A stretch of 17,326 bases of DNA from Chloroflexota bacterium. GTDB lineage: Bacteria > Chloroflexota > UBA5177 > JANWHV01. Where the stretch lies: contig JANWHO010000106.1 of the NCBI GenBank assembly GCA_025450375.1, positions 1 through 17,326 of the forward strand, written 5' to 3'. This document shows positions 14,793 to 17,326 of the stretch, piece by piece; positions within the stretch are counted from its first letter, which is position 1; each line of letters begins with the position of its first letter. The translations under genes were made by a program, and so were the position numbers. Below the pieces are notes generated by a model. That model was not told the origin of the DNA, did no database searches, and was given only the letters and a program-made list of their open reading frames with translations.

Positions 14793-15956
14793 ATGTCTGA
14801 CGAGCACGACGGCGACCAGCACCTGGACGCCGCCGACAACCCGACCACGACCGGACCGGATGACGCCGGCGCCGTGCCTACCCCCCGACCGGTGCGCCGT
14901 CCTCGTCCCGCCCCTGGCGTGGGCTATGGGTCTGGTCGACGCTCGCGCCTGGAGCCTTCTTCCCGGTTCAGCCCATGGATCGTGCCGATTTTCGCGGTGG
15001 TGGCCTTGTTGGCCCTGGTGGCCGCGATCGGCTTCGATCACTTCCATAACACGAGCGCCGCGTCCCCTACCGCCGTCCCCACTGTACCGCTCGGTCCCAG
15101 CGCGACGCCTGCCCCCACTGCCCCGCCCACCGCCACTCCGGTAGTCCTGCCCACCGCTGTCTCCAGCAAGCCAGGGCTTGCCGCCGAGGTGAACGGGGTA
15201 GGCGTATCTCTCAAGGAGTTCAACCAGGAGAGCGCCCAGATTGCCAGTAGCATGCAATCGCAGCAGGGCGTGAAGCTCACCACGCCGGCCGGCTTGAAAA
15301 GCTTTCACGTGCAGCAAAAGAAAGCCTTGCAGAACATCATCGATACCGCCTACGCGGTGTGGTTTGCTCAGCAGCATCATCTGGTCGCCACCAAGGCGGA
15401 AGTAGCGTCCCTTCGGAGCCAGTACGAGCAACAGGCGGGCGGCGCCGCCGCTTTTGCCCAGCAAACCGCCAGCGAGGGTTTTACCGCCGACGTGGTCAAC
15501 CAGATCATCACCGACGCGGCGACCGGGACCAACGTGATTGATTACGTGGTCAAGGATTTGCCGTGCCCGTGCGATTTGCATGTCCGGCACATTCTCCTCA
15601 AGGCGAACCAGACAGCCCTGGCCAATAAGCTGGCCAAGGAACTGCAGGCCGACCATGGCTCCAATTTCGCCGCTCTGGCCAAGAAGTACTCCACCGATAC
15701 CGGCAGCGCCGTGAAGGGTGGGGATCTGGGCTTTATCAGCAAGGGCCAGACCGTGGCGCCCTTTGACAAGGCCGCGTATTCGCTCAAGATCAACCAGATC
15801 AGCAATCCGGTGAAGAGCACCTATGGCTGGCATATCATTGAGGTGCTTGGGAAGCGTCCAACCAGCGCCACGGCCCAGCCGTACTATACGAAGTGGCTGG
15901 CCAAGCAGGAAAAGACGGCTACTATTCACACCTATGTCACCATCCCCAATTCCTAA
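14793..15956 (+). CDS. Membrane-anchored parvulin-type peptidyl-prolyl isomerase (extracytoplasmic foldase)
   Basis: 387 residues. An Arg/Pro-rich cytoplasmic N-terminus (1-60) precedes one membrane helix (about 61-82: PWIVPIFAVVALLALVAAIG). A Thr/Pro/Ala linker (about 88-128) follows, then a SurA/PrsA-like helical chaperone region beginning AAEVNGVGVSLKEF (130-143). The parvulin rotamase domain (about 260-356) contains HVRHILLK, GGDLGF and YGWHIIEVL. It should assist folding of proteins outside the membrane by isomerising prolyl bonds. There is no lipobox, so the anchor is the helix and not a lipid, unlike PrsA lipoproteins. A CPC pair (Cys258, Cys260) sits just before the rotamase domain. 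The start at 14793 has GGAGGA spaced 6 nt. The peptidase gene follows after 15 bp, suggesting one operon. Confidence 0.92.
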   Translation: MSDEHDGDQHLDAADNPTTTGPDDAGAVPTPRPVRRPRPAPGVGYGSGRRSRLEPSSRFSPWIVPIFAVVALLALVAAIGFDHFHNTSAASPTAVPTVPLGPSATPAPTAPPTATPVVLPTAVSSKPGLAAEVNGVGVSLKEFNQESAQIASSMQSQQGVKLTTPAGLKSFHVQQKKALQNIIDTAYAVWFAQQHHLVATKAEVASLRSQYEQQAGGAAAFAQQTASEGFTADVVNQIITDAATGTNVIDYVVKDLPCPCDLHVRHILLKANQTALANKLAKELQADHGSNFAALAKKYSTDTGSAVKGGDLGFISKGQTVAPFDKAAYSLKINQISNPVKSTYGWHIIEVLGKRPTSATAQPYYTKWLAKQEKTATIHTYVTIPNS

Positions 15957-15971
15957 AGAAAAGGGCCAGCC

Positions 15972-17326
15972 ATGCCGCGCATTGATTCACTGCTGAGCGC
16001 GCGTCTCTTCCTTACCCCTCAGTTGGTCGGGGACAAACTGTATTTCCTGAGCAATATGAGCGGGCGGCTGAGTCTCTATGCCATGGACCAGGACGGCAGC
16101 GTGCCCGAGCCGTTGCTCCCGCCTCGGATCGCCCTGCAAAACCCCCATCTGATTGGGGGGCACGTCTTTTACGTCTTCCCCGAGTTGAAGACGATCGTGG
16201 TGATGATCGACCAGGACGGCGACGAGAACTATCTGCCCTTCACCATTCCCCTGGAGGGCGGCGATCCGGAGCCGGCCTTCGGAGGGAAGTTCCAGGGAAC
16301 GCGCTGCCATCTGGGGGAATGCGACCCGGTCGCCAACCTGGTGTATATCGGCGCCGAATCCCGCGAGGCGGCCCGTATCGAGACATACCAGGGCAATCTG
16401 GCTACCGGCGAGACGCGGCTCCTGGGGGCCGGCCCCTGGGGGCCGTTCGTGGCTGGGGTCAATGAGGACCACACGAAGGCGATTCTCACCGATGGCTATA
16501 CCACCGGCGATACGGTGATTTCGCTCTGGCGGGCCGACACCGGCGAACGAACCGTCCTATATGGGGTGCCGATCGAGGAGCGAACCGAGGGTCAACAGGT
16601 GCCGCTCAACAGCTTCGGATCCGCCGCCTTTACCGCTCAGGATCGGGGAATCCTGATCACGACCAGCCTGTTCTCCGATACCTATGGCCTTGCCTACATG
16701 CCGCTCGCCAATCCCCAGGATCTCCGCCCGGTCTCGGTCTCCGGCACCCGGCACCAGGGAGTGGGCGAACTGGAATCGCTAGAGCATTTGCACGGAAATC
16801 TCTATCTGTTGGGCTACAATATCGACGGGTGCTCCTGGCGCTACGAGGGCACGTTCGACGAGGATGCCGCCCACTTCACGATTACCGGAGCGATCTGCGG
16901 CGCCGGCGCCCTACGGGACGGGGTTCTGGAGTCGGCCCGTTATGATAGGGCTGGGGATCGGTATGCCCTATCCTTCTCTACCGCGACCTCCCCTACCCAG
17001 CTCTATACCCTGGCCGGGCAGGACCGGAGCGCCCTCACGCAACTGACCAGGGAGCGCATCCTGGGAATCCCCGCTGACTGGCTTTCGGCCGGCGAGGATG
17101 CCTCCTTCGTGTCCTATGATGGGCTAAGGGTCTCCGCCCGTCTCTACCTACCGGCGGCCTCTCTGGGCTTTGCCGGGAAGCGCCCGCTCGTCTACTACGT
17201 CCATGGCGGCCCGCAAGGGCAGGAGCGCCCGGATTTTACCTGGTTCTCCATGCCGATCATCCAGTTTCTCGCCATGCAGGGCTTCGCCGTCTTCGTCCCG
17301 AACGTACGCGGCAGCACCGGCTACGG
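15972..17326 (+). CDS. S9 (prolyl oligopeptidase)-family peptidase, C-terminus cut by window edge
   Basis: 451 complete codons are visible; full-length relatives are usually 600-700 residues. The N-terminal part (about 10-360) has the repeating beta-strand pattern of a propeller that gates access to the active site (e.g. KLYFLSNMSGRLSLYAMD, LYTLAGQD). The alpha/beta-hydrolase domain then begins, with LVYYVHGGPQGQ (HGGP at 411-414, an oxyanion-region motif) and FVPNVRGSTGYG at the window end. These are typical of S9C acyl-peptide hydrolases/oligopeptidases. The nucleophile Ser, Asp and His lie beyond 17326, so activity cannot be judged. No signal peptide is seen, suggesting a cytoplasmic enzyme that cleaves short peptides. 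The start at 15972 has AAGGG spaced 8 nt and follows the foldase stop by 15 bp. Confidence 0.93.
   Translation, partial: MPRIDSLLSARLFLTPQLVGDKLYFLSNMSGRLSLYAMDQDGSVPEPLLPPRIALQNPHLIGGHVFYVFPELKTIVVMIDQDGDENYLPFTIPLEGGDPEPAFGGKFQGTRCHLGECDPVANLVYIGAESREAARIETYQGNLATGETRLLGAGPWGPFVAGVNEDHTKAILTDGYTTGDTVISLWRADTGERTVLYGVPIEERTEGQQVPLNSFGSAAFTAQDRGILITTSLFSDTYGLAYMPLANPQDLRPVSVSGTRHQGVGELESLEHLHGNLYLLGYNIDGCSWRYEGTFDEDAAHFTITGAICGAGALRDGVLESARYDRAGDRYALSFSTATSPTQLYTLAGQDRSALTQLTRERILGIPADWLSAGEDASFVSYDGLRVSARLYLPAASLGFAGKRPLVYYVHGGPQGQERPDFTWFSMPIIQFLAMQGFAVFVPNVRGSTGY

Noticed and set aside
14600..14848. 82-codon minus-strand frame in the foldase upstream region
   Set aside because: It reads through the nested palindrome and overlaps the foldase start; it has no ribosome site or family resemblance.
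14721..15929. 402-codon minus-strand frame opposite the foldase gene
   Set aside because: The plus strand encodes a clear parvulin with membrane anchor. The antisense frame is an artefact of codon bias.

Overview
GC-rich bacterial chromosome with no tRNA, rRNA, CRISPR array or transposase visible. Gene style suggests a member of Chloroflexota or a similar GC-rich lineage: short 'CPxCG' zinc ribbons on signalling proteins, Ala/Pro-rich linkers, a Ser/Thr kinase fused to a solute-binding ectodomain, and a geranylgeranyl-reductase-family flavoprotein. This placement is an inference from architecture, not from a marker gene. Both window ends cut a gene. These two genes (ABC exporter at the left, S9 peptidase at the right) were read directly from the sequence.

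Layout. (1) 1-1619, minus: ABC exporter half-transporter, cut at its C-terminus, with an Asp-Asp Walker B that suggests the degenerate half of a heterodimer. (2) 1620-1938: divergent intergenic region with a strong extended -10 facing right. (3) 1939-9569, plus: six tightly packed genes forming a Ser/Thr phospho-signalling island. They are a VWA protein, zinc ribbon-FHA, zinc ribbon-Ser/Thr kinase-TM-periplasmic-binding ectodomain, zinc ribbon-PP2C phosphatase, and two paralogous coiled-coil proteins with C-terminal zinc ribbons. A perfect 19-bp hairpin at 9577-9617 closes the island. (4) 9651-11717, minus: chemoreceptor (MCP). (5) 11967-13142, plus: geranylgeranyl-reductase-family FAD protein. 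(6) 13122-14447, minus: protein carrying the LQRxxGNxAV motif of eCIS-associated proteins, convergent with and overlapping the preceding gene. (7) 14448-14792: intergenic region with a nested inverted-repeat element. (8) 14793-end, plus: membrane-anchored parvulin foldase followed 15 bp later by an S9 prolyl-oligopeptidase-family peptidase.

How the genes may work together. The island holds a writer (kinase), an eraser (PP2C), a reader (FHA) and a likely scaffold (VWA). The kinase itself carries an outward-facing ligand-binding domain of the amino-acid/amide-binding type, so it could act as a one-protein transmembrane receptor kinase. Five of the six proteins carry a four-cysteine zinc ribbon at their N-terminus, interior or C-terminus, which suggests a shared docking or assembly principle. 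This island is the best candidate for an undescribed system here. The eCIS-cargo-like protein is the second.
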